A program made the position numbers and the translations under genes. Source: Anaerolineae bacterium (GTDB taxonomy: Bacteria; Chloroflexota; Anaerolineae; B4-G1). Taken from it: a stretch of 5,147 nucleotides of DNA. How positions within the stretch are numbered: position 1 is the first letter of the stretch; each line of letters opens with the position of its first letter. Below are positions 4,796-5,147 of this stretch, piece by piece. The notes beneath the pieces are model-generated. The model saw only the letters and a program-made list of their open reading frames with translations, was not told the origin of the DNA and did not search any database. The stretch is taken from NCBI GenBank assembly GCA_030620125.1, contig JAUXFI010000152.1, forward strand, positions 1 to 5,147, read 5' to 3'.

Positions 4796-5147
4796 ATGTC
4801 CCTCAAAACATATTTCGACCGTTACCTTCCACCCATTGAGGCAAAGCTATGCTCTGTCGTCCAGACCACCGACCCGCGCTACACCGGACTTTTCGGCATG
4901 CAACGCTACCATATGGGCTGGGCTGACGCTGCGTTCAACCCCTGCCAGGCGCGAACTGGTAAGCGGATACGGCCCGTGCTGTGCTTGTTGGCCTGTGAAT
5001 GTTGCGGCGGCGACTGGGAGCAAGCCCTGCCCGCCGCAGCCGCCATCGAAGTCCTGCACAACTTTTCCCTCATCCACGACGACATCGAAGACCGAGACGA
5101 GACCCGCCGTGGCCGCCCTACCGTGTGGTCATTGTGGGGAGAGGCCC
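4796..5147 (+). CDS. Polyprenyl diphosphate synthase, N-terminal part (3' end outside window)
   Basis: An open frame runs off the window end and gives 117 residues of a trans-isoprenyl diphosphate synthase. GKRIRP at 55-60 is the conserved substrate-binding segment. [20 protein letters not shown] at 92-111 holds the first aspartate-rich motif, DDxxD (95-99), which binds Mg2+ and the allylic diphosphate; the RRG follows at 104-106. The enzyme would condense isopentenyl diphosphate onto an allylic primer. F90 stands five residues before the motif and there is no two-residue insertion, a pattern known from archaeal-type geranylgeranyl diphosphate synthases, so a C20 product is inferred. The second aspartate-rich motif lies beyond the window. 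The start is uncertain. ATG at 4796 fits the family N-terminus but has no clear ribosome site. An in-frame ATG at 4751 overlaps the end of fni by 8 nt and would add 15 residues. Confidence 0.9.
   Translation, partial: MSLKTYFDRYLPPIEAKLCSVVQTTDPRYTGLFGMQRYHMGWADAAFNPCQARTGKRIRPVLCLLACECCGGDWEQALPAAAAIEVLHNFSLIHDDIEDRDETRRGRPTVWSLWGEA

Noticed and set aside
4847..5077. 76-codon minus-strand frame near the right end
   Set aside because: It is antisense to the polyprenyl synthase, which carries the conserved GKRIRP and DDxxD motifs.

Overview
The window reads as chromosomal DNA of a GC-rich, free-living bacterium, most likely Chloroflexota (Anaerolineae-like). This placement is inferred from three things: secreted proteins with DUF11 or BACON-like domains that end in a short R-V-x-L-P-x-V tail, a type 2 IPP isomerase followed by a polyprenyl synthetase, and the overall gene mix. 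No rRNA or other marker gene is present to prove it.

Left part (1-1095): the 3' end of a long plus-strand gene for a surface or secreted protein built from DUF11-type beta-sandwich repeats. It is followed by a strong hairpin terminator and a short intergenic stretch that separates it from convergent minus-strand genes.

Middle part (1096-3200, all minus strand): read in transcription order, a small cysteine-rich DUF6485-type protein comes first. A secreted clan GH-A-like glycoside hydrolase with a C-terminal BACON-like domain follows, and then a BrnA-like antitoxin with no visible BrnT toxin partner. Gaps are 49 and 58 nt, so co-transcription is possible but unproven.

Right part (3251-5147): an acyl carrier protein gene (minus), with its own promoter and intrinsic terminator, stands back to back with an isoprenoid operon (plus). 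That operon holds fni (type 2 isopentenyl-diphosphate isomerase) and a polyprenyl diphosphate synthase cut by the window end. The two divergent promoters have near-consensus sigma-70 boxes, with their -35 elements only 10 bp apart. Fatty-acid and isoprenoid supply may therefore share one control region. The synthase has Phe five residues before an uninserted DDxxD motif, which points to a short-chain (about C20) product.

No mobile element, CRISPR array, tRNA or rRNA was found. No clearly new multi-gene system is visible. The points most worth a second look are the shared C-terminal tail on the two exported proteins, the divergent acpP/fni control region with its small palindrome, and the orphan antitoxin.
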